A DNA stretch of 64,000 bases from positions 1,355,001 to 1,419,000 of the forward strand of contig JARZZO010000013.1 in the NCBI GenBank assembly GCA_030544215.1, in the 5' to 3' direction. Below the pieces are notes generated by a model that saw only the letters and a list, made by a program, of their open reading frames with translations, searched no databases and was not told the origin of the DNA. This DNA is from Zantedeschia hybrid cultivar (Eukaryota > Streptophyta > Magnoliopsida > Alismatales > Araceae). A program made the translations under genes and the position numbers. This document shows, piece by piece, positions 44,101-50,270 of the stretch. Position 1 is the first letter of the stretch; each line of letters opens with the position of its first letter.

Positions 44101-45557
44101 TTCCTGTGAGCGTTTTAAGAGATATTATCAGGAAAGGGCATATGAAGATGCTTCTCTCCCTGTGATAATGTAAAGTGCACACATGCTTTGTAATTAAAAA
44201 TCAATGGACTTACCCTTTTTTTTTTAGAGGTCCCTGCCATAGTGGTAGGGCACAGTTCACATAAATTGGAAATAAACACCCCACCCAGGTTCGAACCCTG
44301 GGTGATCCCTTCCTAACCCTTTACCCGGTACCAACTGAGCTAAGCTCAGCCGGTATTGGACTTACCCTTTCGAGATGACTTTCCCTGTGTGCTGATGTAC
44401 GTGCATGTATGGTCATAGTTAAAAGTGAATGGTCTTTTTCCCTACTACACTCTGGTTCCATTATATGTGCTTGCAGATTTAAGCAGAGTACGCAGGTGCA
44501 ACACATACGTTACCACAAATGTGCTTCTTTCTGCGCACTTTCTGTCACTTGGAAAACAAAAAACTGTGCCTCTTTATGCACAGTTTGTTTCATTAACCTG
44601 CTTTGCACATGCATACTTTGATGTGCATGGTCAAACAAGATGTTTGCTTGCATGGATTGTTAAATTTTGACTATGAAGCTTTTTCAACTTCTGTCCTAGT
44701 GGTCTTCTATGCTTGGCTATCATTAGATTGACTAATTTCTTGTTATCTGATGTTTTGCAGAGAAGACGATAATTCACCGAGATGTCAAGTCGTCAAACAT
44801 GCTTCTTACAGAAAGCTTGAGAGCCAAGGTGGCTGACTTTGGGTTTGCAAGAATTGGTCCAGCAGATGCTAACCAGACTCATATCTCAACCAAAGTGAAA
44901 GGCACTGCTGGATATCTTGACCCAGAGTATCTTAAGACCTATCAACTCACCCCCAAAAGTGATGTATTTTCCTTTGGCATCTTGCTTATAGAAATTTTAT
45001 CAGGCAGGCGTCCAGTAGATTTGAGAAGGGTTCCAGATGAAAGAATTACAGTCAAATGGGTATGAAAAATGCGTTCCCCTTGCTTGAAACACTTGTTCAC
45101 TCTTGTGGCAGATTACTTCCATAAATTTTTAGTTACATCAATTTCATCCAATATATTGCACCAACATAACTTTATGCTGTTAGCATGTGACATAGGTAAT
45201 CATTTAATAGTTGTGTCAACGCCACATCACAATGTAGGCTTGTGCATCTCTCTACACGTTATTTTTTCATGGTTTACTTACTTCCCTTGACAAACAAAAA
45301 GTGGACCTAGCCTTGGGTACTTATAGGTGTCTATTTTGGTTTTACAGGCCTTCAAAAAATACAACGAAGGAAACGTCAGAGACATCATGGATCCGCTGCT
45401 TGAGGAAGAAGTTGATGAGGAGGTATTGAAGAAGACATTTGCTTTAGCATTTCGGTGTGCTGCTTCTACCCGTGCTAATCGGCCTGCCATGAAAGAAGTT
45501 GGAGAACAGCTATGGGAAATAAGGAAAGATTATGGGAGAAGTCGCGGGCGAGGTTAA
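10998..45557 (+). CDS. CRCK: CRCK-type receptor-like cytoplasmic kinase, 3' part of gene (four exons, join)
   Basis: The spliced exons 10998-11163, 11241-11330, 44761-45059 and 45348-45557 give 765 nt, that is 254 codons plus stop. The product matches the region from helix C to the end of a plant Ser/Thr kinase of the calmodulin-binding receptor-like cytoplasmic kinase group (closest by recall to Arabidopsis CRCK2/CRCK3). Visible landmarks are the helix-C glutamate in NEVELL, the hinge ITEYVPNG, the catalytic loop HRDVKSSN, DFG, the activation segment GTAGYLDPEY, and the subdomain XI arginine in ANRPAM. All catalytic residues in this part are intact and every junction is GT-AG and in phase. 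The P-loop and the ATP lysine must lie left of the window. Family members act in cytoplasmic or membrane-proximal immune and stress signalling; a specific role here is unknown. Confidence 0.88.
11241..11330 (+). CDS. CRCK: CRCK kinase exon b (helix D-E region)
   Basis: A 90-bp exon between acceptor TCATCAG (to 11240) and donor GTAAAA (from 11331). It is phase 1 at both ends and encodes a stretch containing LDFNQRIEIAIDIAHGLTYL. The next exon supplying the missing two bases of its last codon is 33.4 kb away. Confidence 0.9.
12725..12870 (+). mobile_element. Possible isolated hAT tip
   Basis: TAGGGGTGGCAACAAGCC at 12725-12742, followed by GAGCTCAGCTTGAGCT-like reiterations, resembles the left end of the element at 2770. 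No matching right end or duplication was found, so this is at best a truncated remnant. Confidence 0.4.
12871..14560. other. No gene recognised (intronic)
   Basis: AT-rich intronic sequence with only short, family-less open frames. A near-repeat of about 70 bp (the ATTGAATTACCATATCCCCT and ATTGAATTAGCATATCTCCT stretches near 13863-13975) is the only internal structure seen. Confidence 0.45.
14570..17650 (-). repeat. Unclassified dispersed repeat family, copy B (inverted)
   Basis: Reverse-complement relative of copies A and C. On the - strand the order is ACCGGTGGGG palindromes (about 17640-17210), the middle block with 'CTCTGCCGAA' (about 16930), a long AT-rich stretch with AAAATACCCT-like units, and the conserved hairpin block (15850-15590). 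A hAT MITE is inserted at 16680-16847. Both borders are approximate. The low-coordinate side continues as T/G-rich sequence of the same composition to about 14570. Confidence 0.6.
16680..16847. mobile_element. 168-bp hAT MITE, family of the element at 29665
   Basis: The tips are CATGGTTGGCAGTATCGG and, from the other strand, CAAGGATGGCAATCTCGG. The target duplication is an exact 8 bp, TGCATGCA, at 16672-16679 and 16848-16855. The inside consists mostly of self-complementary GATACCGATACG/TACCGGTACCG motifs at both ends and an AT-rich centre. The left tip matches 16 of 18 bases of the left tip of the coding hAT element at 29665. Confidence 0.9.
17651..18881. repeat. Short tandem duplications in GGGCTG-rich sequence
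   Basis: No gene. The stretch holds several local duplications: degenerate ~36-bp units with 'GGCATATTGGGCTGTCTA' (about 17880-18010), a 74-bp tandem pair (18333-18470, starts at TATTGGGC), and a ~60-bp pair with 'TTTGGGTAGACCC' (about 18755-18860). It may be the outer part of repeat copy B. Confidence 0.6.
18882..19079. mobile_element. 198-bp hAT MITE, family of the element at 29665
   Basis: The tips are CAAGGATGGTAGTACCGG and, from the other strand, CATCGTTGGCAGTATCGG. The flanks are the exact 8-bp duplication AATGTGGA at 18874-18881 and 19080-19087. It has no coding capacity; the interior is dense in TATCGGCCGGTATCGG-like palindromic motifs. Confidence 0.9.
19088..20065. other. No gene recognised; pyrimidine-rich tract
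   Basis: Contains pyrimidine-rich blocks (about 19350-19400 and 19620-19740) and a TG microsatellite. Open frames over these blocks are low-complexity on both strands and not supported as genes. Confidence 0.5.
19518..19549. repeat. (TG)n microsatellite
   Basis: About 16 perfect TG units. Confidence 0.95.
20066..20612. repeat. Tandem duplication, 246-297 bp offset
   Basis: Two head-to-tail copies share 'CTGTTTTTGTCAC' (offset 246), 'GGAATTCTAAGTTGCAACTCAG', 'AATGAACTGTTCCTC' and 'GTATGGGAATCCAA' (offset 297). The second copy carries about 51 bp extra in two places. No product is recognised in either strand. Confidence 0.8.
21240..21727. mobile_element. Possible inverted-repeat element with palindromic tips, ~490 bp
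   Basis: The left end GGTTTGCTGTATCATACCGG and the right end read on the other strand, GGTTCGCTGACTCGTGGATC, are similar and both continue into CCGGATCGG. The left part alone folds into a long hairpin: 21247-21280 pairs with 21319-21352 around CGGATCG and ACTCGTACAAGTC. The architecture is like the hAT MITEs, but no target duplication was found. Borders are tentative. Confidence 0.45.
21728..22408. other. No gene recognised (intronic)
   Basis: Single-copy-looking sequence up to the LINE insertion site. Nothing supported. Confidence 0.5.
22409..22425. repeat. Target-site duplication of LINE B, left
   Basis: GCATTCTTACATACATT, identical to 26473-26489. Confidence 0.95.
22618..26277 (-). CDS. 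LINE ORF2 protein: endonuclease, reverse transcriptase, zf-RVT (intact, 1219 aa)
   Basis: A single uninterrupted frame. Residues 1 to about 225 are an apurinic-like (exonuclease-endonuclease-phosphatase) endonuclease: start SWNIRGLN, QETKM near 36, GDFNC near 142, SDHIPL near 226. Residues about 455-750 are the reverse transcriptase, with NKAPGPDGF, RPISLLNGCYK, QSAFMQGR, LDFEKAYDR, RQGDPLSPF (near 642) and the catalytic FADD at about 689-692. The C-terminus carries the plant zf-RVT region (KIKIFLWKL, then CVYC...H..C). The product nicks target DNA and copies its own RNA there. The start ATG overlaps the ORF1 stop as ATGA. The length is normal for plant L1 ORF2, and no inactivating change is visible. 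Expression would depend on an outside promoter because the 5' end is lost. Confidence 0.95.
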   Translation of the reverse strand: MNLISWNIRGLNGDFKRRAVKDLVYSQHLDCICLQETKMANIDKSVLSRICGSKLNEMAVFPAEGSKGGQLVIWDGNRFEGNVCDLGKFSISVAFKHKNRISNNECWVITSVYGPHTDQQREDFVQELYRLHSLFPKTWCILGDFNCVRFPWERTGRQRWSNSMDNFNQWIIDVQLIEVDDPNRNYTWSNLQQDSIQSKIDRVLISPDWFKKFPLSHVKGLFKSVSDHIPLLIMMEDKRRNSRIFRYELKWQREDGFKEMVGNWWQQAPKVNSAVLNLMGKLKWIRNCLRQWSNQNCGKEKEKRQKLMSSIEELELKSEVADLSNKEIHSLKEFRKNYNEELLKEEIGWKQRAKEHWLKEGDKNSSFFHAMASAKRRYLSIDHVKEEDSVIEDPEEIKNRFVDFFRNLFSEDFLMRPHIQDGLLPKLVDSEAVKLSEPFVEEEVRMAVFSMDPNKAPGPDGFSLGFYQFFWDVIKDDLVNLVQEFYDRPERIRAVNATYVVLIPKTEGAERVTDFRPISLLNGCYKVIAKILATRIKKVIHKLVGINQSAFMQGRFILDNFMTAYEVIHHYKIRNKQGVLLKLDFEKAYDRINWNCLKKTMILMGFNERWVRWIMSCISSSKFSVLINREPCGYFSSSRGLRQGDPLSPFLFLLIGQIFSSLWDNAVQLGLIEGFRIGRSNIHLSHLQFADDTLLFSSGSKEDIQNIKSLLILIELITGLRINYEKSEIVGLNVPQPSLLEIANSFKCRVNMFPIKYLGLPLSDGNLRVRDWDGLIKKFESRLEGWKGNFLSGGGKMILSKSVLSSLAIYHASIFKIPRAVEKIIEAIRSSFFWSGGKREKRGIHLIKWSNVCKSKEQGGIGLCGVATFNKAMLAKWLWRRGEHPNALWAVIVKDLYFQGENKWNFYPSTTYNMSSIWKNIVRCAEFMDISSTIQVGNGRDTQFWRDKWCSNMTLSKLFSNIFNITLHQEATVEEVLCNIDAGQINLPLRRNPTDEEAEELVLLINTISEVRIFGEVQDKRNWRWTNNGQFSVNSMAQMLNDGGIRVWWKELVWSNHLPNKIKIFLWKLAWCRILTGKRAKKLHISGSFSCVYCALFEEDQKHLFCGCGIIIIQWKIMCRLFGINWVEQSSVLDLLHWWSINCPYKDLKQLWFLICPALLWAIWCERNRRKFNDQYRSSNDLLRITFRWVEDWGRAAGILKKGSSGFFEKARKWKDMIS
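26274..26472 (-). pseudogene. LINE ORF1, C-terminal fragment
   Basis: The last ~65 codons of ORF1 before the truncation point. The remaining peptide is strongly basic (KKLRRN, KRKGMGGGMKIGKRE, RGKKTKDKGK), as in the RNA-binding tail of plant L1 ORF1 proteins. The stop TGA lies in ATGA, whose ATG starts ORF2, a 4-nt overlap also present in diverged copy C (36891-36894). Confidence 0.85.
26473..26489. repeat. Target-site duplication of LINE B, right
   Basis: GCATTCTTACATACATT, identical to 22409-22425. Confidence 0.95.
26490..27051. other. No gene recognised (intronic)
   Basis: AT-rich intron sequence between LINE B and the SINE. Nothing supported. Confidence 0.5.
27068..27320 (-). mobile_element. 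tRNA-derived SINE 1, with inverted tRNA-like ends
   Basis: Flanked by an exact 16-bp target duplication, GCTAAGAAACAAAACT, at 27052-27067 and 27321-27336, with the A-tail as a T-run at 27068-27073. On the - strand the head has an A box TAGTGCAGTGG (27297-27307) and a palindromic B-box-like GGGATCGATCCC (27243-27254). The tail half, read on the + strand, also looks tRNA-like: TAGCCCAGTGG (27080-27090) and GGGATCGAGCC (27123-27133). The element therefore carries pol III promoter-like boxes facing inward from both ends. Confidence 0.85.
27337..28346. other. No gene recognised (intronic)
   Basis: Contains GATCAA/TGATC-rich sequence near 27760-27900 but no recognisable gene or element. Confidence 0.45.
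28355..29464. mobile_element. Non-autonomous hAT element, 1.1 kb
   Basis: The tips are CAAGGAATTCCGGATCGG and, from the other strand, CATGGATATCCGAATCGG. The target duplication is an exact 8 bp, GGTTCCAC, at 28347-28354 and 29465-29472. Subterminal regions are dense in CGGATCGG/CCGATCCGA palindromes. The interior holds a 'CCCCAATTTTTAACC' segment near 28757, a GA microsatellite, and GGCGGC-rich sequence. These are the same parts, in similar order, as the 5' end of the coding hAT element at 29665, so this looks like a deletion derivative of a related family. Confidence 0.88.
29052..29122. repeat. (GA)n microsatellite
   Basis: About 35 GA units followed by GAA units, inside the 1.1-kb hAT element. 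Confidence 0.95.
29988..33460 (-). pseudogene. hAT transposase gene (BED zinc finger, DUF659, hAT C-terminal dimerisation)
   Basis: The transposase would cut and paste elements with the tips described above. Likely coding start is ATG at 33445, just after acceptor GTTGTAG. Exon 33449-31798 holds a BED-type zinc finger (CKYC...HLAG...C) and the DUF659/transposase core with CDGWTGT, VVTDNEPSY and CAAHSLDLML. Exon 31722-31592 and exon 31496-31423 follow. The segment from 31352 holds the hAT dimerisation region (SASQCERNWSTFSLIHSK), followed by a linker and a Gln/Gly/Ser/Tyr-rich tail ending at 29988. Breaks: in-frame stops TAA at 33097-33095, TGA at 31163-31161 and TGA at 30626-30624. In addition, the frame of exon 31496-31423 does not join the next segment, suggesting a small indel. 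All three stops fit C-to-T changes from CAA or CGA. Confidence 0.88.
33516..34390. repeat. 153-bp tandem repeat array (about 5.7 units)
   Basis: Copies of 'ACATGTCATGAAGC' start at 33671, 33824, 33977, 34130 and 34283, exactly 153 bp apart, with a diverged first unit at about 33516. Each unit contains a near-palindrome, CCCCAATTTT...AAAATTGGGG. On the transposase strand the array lies between a possible donor (GTATGA, 34472-34467) and the acceptor before the start codon (33450), so it may be a 5' UTR intron. Confidence 0.93.
34474..34720 (-). promoter_or_regulatory. Putative transcribed leader of the hAT transposase gene
   Basis: A CGG/GCC-rich block adjoins the right terminal palindromes and ends, on the - strand, at a plausible splice donor (AAG|GTATGA). 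The parallel GC-rich block is kept in the 1.1-kb hAT derivative (about 28930-29250). It is likely the 5' UTR or promoter; open frames crossing it are proline/arginine low-complexity and not credited. Confidence 0.4.
34869..35289. other. No gene recognised (intronic)
   Basis: Short intron stretch between the hAT right end and LINE copy C. Nothing supported. Confidence 0.5.
35290..36894 (+). pseudogene. LINE ORF1 remnant (RNA-binding protein, C-terminal part)
   Basis: The readable frame from about 35290 to 36062 starts inside the plant L1 ORF1 domain near its DUF4283 end (FGRFREVDGEGL, ARVKVAVD). It continues into a low-complexity acidic/Gly-rich region. Later pieces (36073-36300 and 36706-36894) are in shifted frames. 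The last is the basic C-terminus (KKMRRN, KKRGMGRGLKIGKRE), which overlaps the ORF2 start as ATGA at 36891-36894, exactly as in copy B. Confidence 0.75.
36891..40527 (+). pseudogene. LINE ORF2 remnant (endonuclease and reverse transcriptase), frameshifted
   Basis: Endonuclease start SWNIRGLN and GDFNC in 36891-37388; linker and early reverse transcriptase in 37325-38305 (different frame); NKAPG, QSAFMQGRY, LDFEKAYDR, RQGDPISP and FADD in 38269-39126 (third frame). The same frame continues to 40527 with stops at about 39124-39126, 39520-39522 and 40228-40230. The stops at 39520 and 40228 stand where copy B has tryptophan or an equivalent codon. At least two frameshifts, near 37330-37388 and 38270-38305, and three nonsense codons make it non-functional. 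Confidence 0.88.
40758..42810 (+). repeat. Unclassified dispersed repeat family, copy C
   Basis: Begins with ACCGGTGGGGG palindromes right after the LINE C tail. It has TATAAAT at 41005-41011 and the 'CCCGGGTTTGCTGCG' block near 41110, then an AT-rich stretch with many AAAATACCCT-type units (41500-42430), then the conserved 3' block (42500-42800) with the 8-bp hairpin at 42594-42611. Compared with copy A it lacks the GGCCCAA-rich 5' part. No coding capacity. Confidence 0.65.
42811..44204. other. No gene recognised (intronic)
   Basis: AT-rich intron sequence with no supported exon, RNA gene or element. Confidence 0.5.
44219..44356 (-). mobile_element. tRNA-derived SINE 2, 138 bp
   Basis: Flanked by the exact 14-bp duplication TGGACTTACCCTTT (44205-44218 and 44357-44370) with its A-tail as a T-run at 44219-44225. 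On the - strand the head has a perfect A box TAGCTCAGTTGG (44342-44331) and B box GGTTCGAACC (44288-44297). Because the B box is palindromic and an A-box-like TAGTGGTAGGG lies at 44240-44250 on the + strand, promoter-like boxes are present on both strands. It sits about 400 bp upstream of kinase exon c. Confidence 0.88.
44371..44760. other. Intron end before kinase exon c
   Basis: No gene. Short open frames here lack homology. The stretch ends with a T-rich tract, a CTAAT branch-point-like motif near 44732 and the acceptor TTTTGCAG. Confidence 0.6.
44761..45059 (+). CDS. CRCK: CRCK kinase exon c (catalytic loop to helix F)
   Basis: Acceptor TTTTGCAG ends at 44760, with a CTAAT branch-point-like motif about 30 nt upstream. 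Donor GTATGA starts at 45060. The exon carries HRDVKSSN, DFG and the GTAGYLDPEY activation segment. Its first two bases complete the glutamate codon begun at the end of exon b, giving the expected YAEK junction. Confidence 0.92.
45348..45557 (+). CDS. CRCK: CRCK kinase exon d (C-lobe end and stop)
   Basis: Acceptor TTTTACAG ends at 45347. The frame runs 69 codons to TAA at 45555-45557. It encodes the last helices, including the conserved arginine of subdomain XI (ANRPAM). The C-terminal tail after it is short and Gly/Arg-rich (GRSRGRG). Confidence 0.9.
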   Translation, partial: AFKKYNEGNVRDIMDPLLEEEVDEEVLKKTFALAFRCAASTRANRPAMKEVGEQLWEIRKDYGRSRGRG

Positions 45558-48500
45558 AATGCTGTGTACATGGTAGCAAGTGATTTGTAGTTCACAATTG
45601 CATATATTATTGAATTGATCGCCTAGGAAATTTGCTACCGTGAGCTTCTCTTTACGGAGACTTCCTCTATGGAGATATTTTCATATGTGAAAATCCTTTT
45701 TCTTTTCAATCCATGAGTTTCTGGTTCATCTTTGTCCTATCCAATAATGGACGCATGGCTTCCCACTTGAAGCAGCCATCTAGGCTGAAAGGCATCACAA
45801 CCGTAACCAAGCGGTGAGCCTTAATTTTTGGCTGAAGTGAATGATGTGATTGTCTTGGTGCTGTGCAAAGTTTGTATAAAAAAAATGCCATTGTTGTTTT
45901 CATGTTCATGTTCAGGAATACACCTGGGGAACAAAGGGCACATCTAATAGGAAGTGGTATCCGGCAAATTTTACAAGTTGCCTGTGGAATTTGGTCTGCA
46001 GAATATATTGAGCATAAGCTGGTTGGTCTGAGTTTCTTATTCTGAAAGGGAACTTTAACTATTTATGGTGTTACCTATGCTGTCACAGGACCTACTTACA
46101 GACTGTAGGTTCCATCTCCTTGGCTCTTTTGCTTGATGAGCTCGATGAAGCATTCGAACCACAAGGTCTTGAGGCTCTCTTTTAGATGCTGTGTTTCCAC
46201 CCTTACAAAGTGAAACAAGCAGAATACTAACTGCTTAAAGTACGTAATCTAGTTGCTATTCTTGGGATCACATGTGGAATTTAGGTGTCACTGTTCTTTG
46301 GGACCGTGTCAAAACATAGCTGAAGCAGCTGTATTTTCTTATCTTGTTAGCCTTTTTTTTTTTTTTCCTACTTTTGGGTTCCTAAAATCCTTCAATATTC
46401 CATATTGGGTCCTGCAATCTTCGTATTCATGTTGAACTCCCCACAACCTTTCAACTCTCCTTAAAGAGGACCACCAGTTACCAGTCATCAAAAAAGAATA
46501 TTAGACTTTTTAGGAAAGATTTAAAGATTGTTTGTGGTAGGCGGGTAAAAATCCCTTAAAATAAATATGAAGATTGTAAGAACTAATATGGTATACTTAA
46601 ACATCGTAGCGACCAAAAAGTAAACAATTTTTTTTAAATTGCAGAGTTTCCATTTCATGTCTTTTCAAAAATAGACAAACCTGATTCTGATTTTGAGCGC
46701 GTCCATGTGACCAGAACCAAATAAACACGCACTCTCTGGACTTGAAAGATAACTAAATCCTTTTGGGGATGTTCTTGGTTTGGCTTGATAAAATTTTCAT
46801 AGAATCAAACTAAACTAAATTATAGTTGAATATCAAATCATAATTTCTTCAAATCAAATCAAATGAAAATGTTTCATTTTAATTTGTCATTTTGTTTGAG
46901 CTTTTAATGAGCCAATAATATGTCATCCTTTTCTCCCAATAGACCAACCACTTATTTTCAATAATATGTCATCCTTTTCTCCAATTAGACTAACCACTTA
47001 GTTTCAATTTAAAACATGCCATCCTTTTCTATAGACTAACCACTTAGTTTCAATTGAAAGTTTTACATACTAAAAATGAATGGAAACCATAAAAAGTTAT
47101 TTATTAGTATTTTAAAAACCAAGATCAAAATTTCTGAAATTTGAAGAGCATGCATAGAATTTAATACTCCTTTAAACGTTCTATGTAATGATGTGTTATT
47201 CTCTATATTTGGTTTAGTCTAACTTCAAAGCCAAATCAAACCAAATTACTTAATTCAGTGTGGTTTTGAAGCAAAATCATCTTTTTCATTTCCAAACTAA
47301 ATTGACAGACCAATTTGGTATTTTTTTTTTGTTTTTAGTTTCAACTAAAGACTGAATAACCCTAAGTCTCTCACAGACCCAATTTGGTATTTATTAATTC
47401 ACAGAATATCAAATGTGATTTCGAGATCAAATGAACAACAAATAGGGTTCATAGACACCTCACAGGAAGTGGTCACAACCAAGAAAGAGAGTTGACACCT
47501 TGAAAACATTTGTGATTTTGGAAATTTCTTTTAGTTCTATCTACATATGTATTGCAAATTGCCTAGAAACCTGAATTGGTGTCAGACATTACTTGTGTTG
47601 TCAACATCAATAAAGACAATGTCGACATTATCCCTTCTTGATGTAAAGAAAAAGGCTATCTTCTGACACTCATCGGCAGTCAAAAGTAATCTTAGCTGCT
47701 CTAATATAGATTCAGATTAAAAAAAATATATTAATGCTTGTTGTACTGTCTCTCCTACTGTAAGGAAGGTATTGCAATAGATAAAATAAAAAAAATATTT
47801 TGCAAATTTTTTAAGATCGGGTTTCCCATGCTTTACATGTTATACAATCCAATCTTCGATCCGGATGATCTAAAAAATTTTGAAAACTAAAAAGTCGATC
47901 TCCAATGCATACTATAAAATAGCCTTAACGGGCCGAGCTTAATAACAGTTTTTGATTTTTAAAATTTTTTTGAATCATTCAATCGAAGATTGAGTTGTAC
48001 GAACATGTGGGGTCCAATCTTAAAAAATTTTCAATTTTTTTAATTCTACCTACCGCATTGCCCCTATTATAATAAGAGAGGACACTGATGCAAGTATTAC
48101 TCGAACATACGCTACTAAAGGAAGGCTTCTTTCGTAGACTAGACGTCTCTTATAGACCTTAGAATATGGCGAACGCCAACAGCACTTTCAAGAGCTTACG
48201 TGTTTCCTTCTTCTTTGGTCCCTTTTGACTTCAAGCAAAGGTTATCTTGAGCAAGATTCTCTTTCAATATAGTGTTTCTGTTTCTCTTCGTCTCTTTTTG
48301 CCCTTGCAAAGGATTCTATGTACTTAGTTGCCTAAGCACTTTGCGTTATTGACGTAGACGCCATATCAGCTAGTTTGTGTCAAATTAGATTGGTATCATG
48401 TTAAGGAAATTCTCAAGGAAGACTTTGAGTGGATCCAAGTCTGAAGGTTTGATCAAACTCATGAACTGCCTCCTGATGAAACAAAGAAATTGAGAGTTAA

Positions 48501-49007
48501 TTTATATTCATTAGAAAAGGAAAGTTAATTACAAAAACATTCTTCTGAACACCAAAGAAATTCACCACCCCCAACCATAAGCTGCACATTCTGCACAACC
48601 AAGAGACCAAAAAAGCTCCCTAAAAGGAAAAGGTTGGAATCTGATTTCTGCCCTTTATTCTCCCTTGCAAAATGCGGTACTAATTCTCCTTTTCATTCAT
48701 TTCTGCCTTATAGTCATGTGCATACATCACATCCACCCTATATATAACACACGAACTTGTGAACTTGCACATATGTATGCATACTTATGTTTGCACACGT
48801 ACGTCTTGACAAAGCTTGAAGAATATTCAATTATACAAACAGTGATAGTTAATAATTTGCATACATGCATGCTGTCCTTTTTTTTTTTTTTTAATATTAG
48901 CATGCACCTTGTTGAGAGATGTCACATTCCATGGCTGTCATAGTCGTTTAAGAGAAATTTCAGGTCAGAAGCAACGAGGAAGTCACAGCCATCTATTATC
49001 TATTATC
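45558..49007. other. Downstream of the kinase gene; no further gene recognised
   Basis: The first few hundred bases are the likely 3' UTR of the kinase gene (AT-rich, no clear AATAAA). The rest is AT-rich with only short open frames of no known family. A small imperfect tandem repeat is listed separately. Confidence 0.5.
46921..47062. repeat. Imperfect 46-50-bp tandem repeat, three units
   Basis: Units start at 46921, 46967 and 47017 with TG(T/C)CATCCTTTTCT and share 'CCAACCACTTA'/'TAACCACTTAGTTTCAAT'. Confidence 0.75.
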
Positions 49008-49012
49008 GTCCA

Positions 49013-49366
49013 TGTTGGATTATTATGGAAGAACGCGTTACCTTTGTAGCGTGTTCGTCTCGTCGTCGATGAAGCGGAAGCGTCCCCTCGTCGGTGCAGA
49101 ACGGCTACTAGAGTCGACCGCGATGTCCACGCGCCAGATCTCAGAAGCTCCGGATGATTCTTCCAAGGAAGAGAGGAATATAGGAGAGGGAGGATGAGGA
49201 GGAGTTCACATACGTTGGTCTTTTCTCTATATGCACTTATATATATAGAGAGAGACTCCTAGAGAGTCCCTACACATTAGGGCCCTCTTCCTCCACGTCC
49301 TTATCTAACTAGGGATAACTATCCAATGTGGATGTTTATCCTTTTAATCATCCAATAGGATTAACA
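49013..49366 (-). repeat. 3' LTR of copia element
   Basis: 354 bp. On the - strand it begins TGTTAATCC and ends AATCCAACA. A TATA-like run (TATATATAAG) lies near 49237-49250. It is 6 bp longer than the 5' LTR because of an extra GATGAG-like unit near 49195. Confidence 0.94.
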
Positions 49367-49377
49367 TCTTCCACTTA
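49367..49377 (-). other. Polypurine tract of copia element
   Basis: On the - strand AAGTGGAAGA lies directly before the 3' LTR start TGTTAATCC, the standard place and composition for second-strand priming. Confidence 0.8.
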
Positions 49378-50270
49378 GACATATTGGACATATCACAATG
49401 GTATCTCCTCTTGTAACTCTTCCTTTTATACAGGAAAATGGCGTGTGCGACCAAACGAGAAGGATATGTAAGTGAGGAGTGTTATATTAAGTTATCACCA
49501 TACTAACATAACACTGCAACTCCAAGTCTCGTCTCATACCTCAAATCACAAGTTCACACCAAGTTAAGAGGATCTGATCCCTCTGAGATCTCCACCTTAA
49601 CATCTTAAAAACAACATTTTTGTACTCATAATTATGTTGGACACTTCCATCATAACCGCTGGCCAGCAATGAGTCAGAATGACATCGGTGTGATACAAGT
49701 CAATTTTTCCTATGCCACACATGTCAATCTGCTTTGACTTAATTGCTTTCTTAGACATGCTCCGCCGGACCGGATGAATCATGATCCTTGGAAAAACATG
49801 CTAAAGTAGCATCATCAAGTGTCCACTTCGTGACAAGGTGCATAGTCCCAAAGGGCATAGAAAAGGCAGAGGCTTCACACAGTGACGAAATATGGATCCA
49901 TTCAGTCACTCCTCTGAAGGTCGAAAAAGAGATAGCACATACAGTATGATCAATATGTTATGATGGAGCTCATAGTAGGATTGGTCACGCTCATACACCA
50001 TATAAATCTGTAACCCTGTGCTCCATTAAGCATTCTAGGTTGCCCATATGGCCCTCATCAGATTCAGCTATCAACATGTTACATGGTTAAGCCCATGTCT
50101 GACTATTTTCAATCAGTCTCATCTTAACCATCTATTAAGGCGATTTTGACTCTTATCACGTTCCCACTGAACGTTGGAAATATACACTCTCACTAAGTGC
50201 ACAGTTTACAGAGTCTATCTCATCATGCTCGCACTCATAGCGACATGGCGATCGTTCGTGTGAGTGGACC
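49378..50270 (-). other. Copia 3' untranslated part, left of the nested insertion
   Basis: About 0.9 kb between the polypurine tract and the nested element; together with 56503-56614 it forms the region after RNase H. No open frame of a known family was recognised. It is longer than usual for copia, so an extra remnant could be hidden here. Confidence 0.55.

Larger units (their letters stand above)
11331..44760 (+). other. 33.4-kb intron of the CRCK kinase gene
   Basis: Bounded by donor GTAAAA and acceptor TTTTGCAG, phase 1. It contains repeat copies B and C, two LINEs, two SINEs, one coding hAT element, one 1.1-kb hAT derivative and two hAT MITEs. No other cellular gene is visible inside it. 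Confidence 0.8.

Noticed and set aside
44228..44310. Genuine tRNA gene (A box and perfect B box)
   Set aside because: Exact 14-bp target duplications and an A-tail delimit a SINE, and no cloverleaf with a proper acceptor stem could be drawn.
45863..46045. 60-codon frame downstream of the kinase as an extra exon
   Set aside because: The kinase stop at 45555 fits family length, and this frame has no kinase or other homology.
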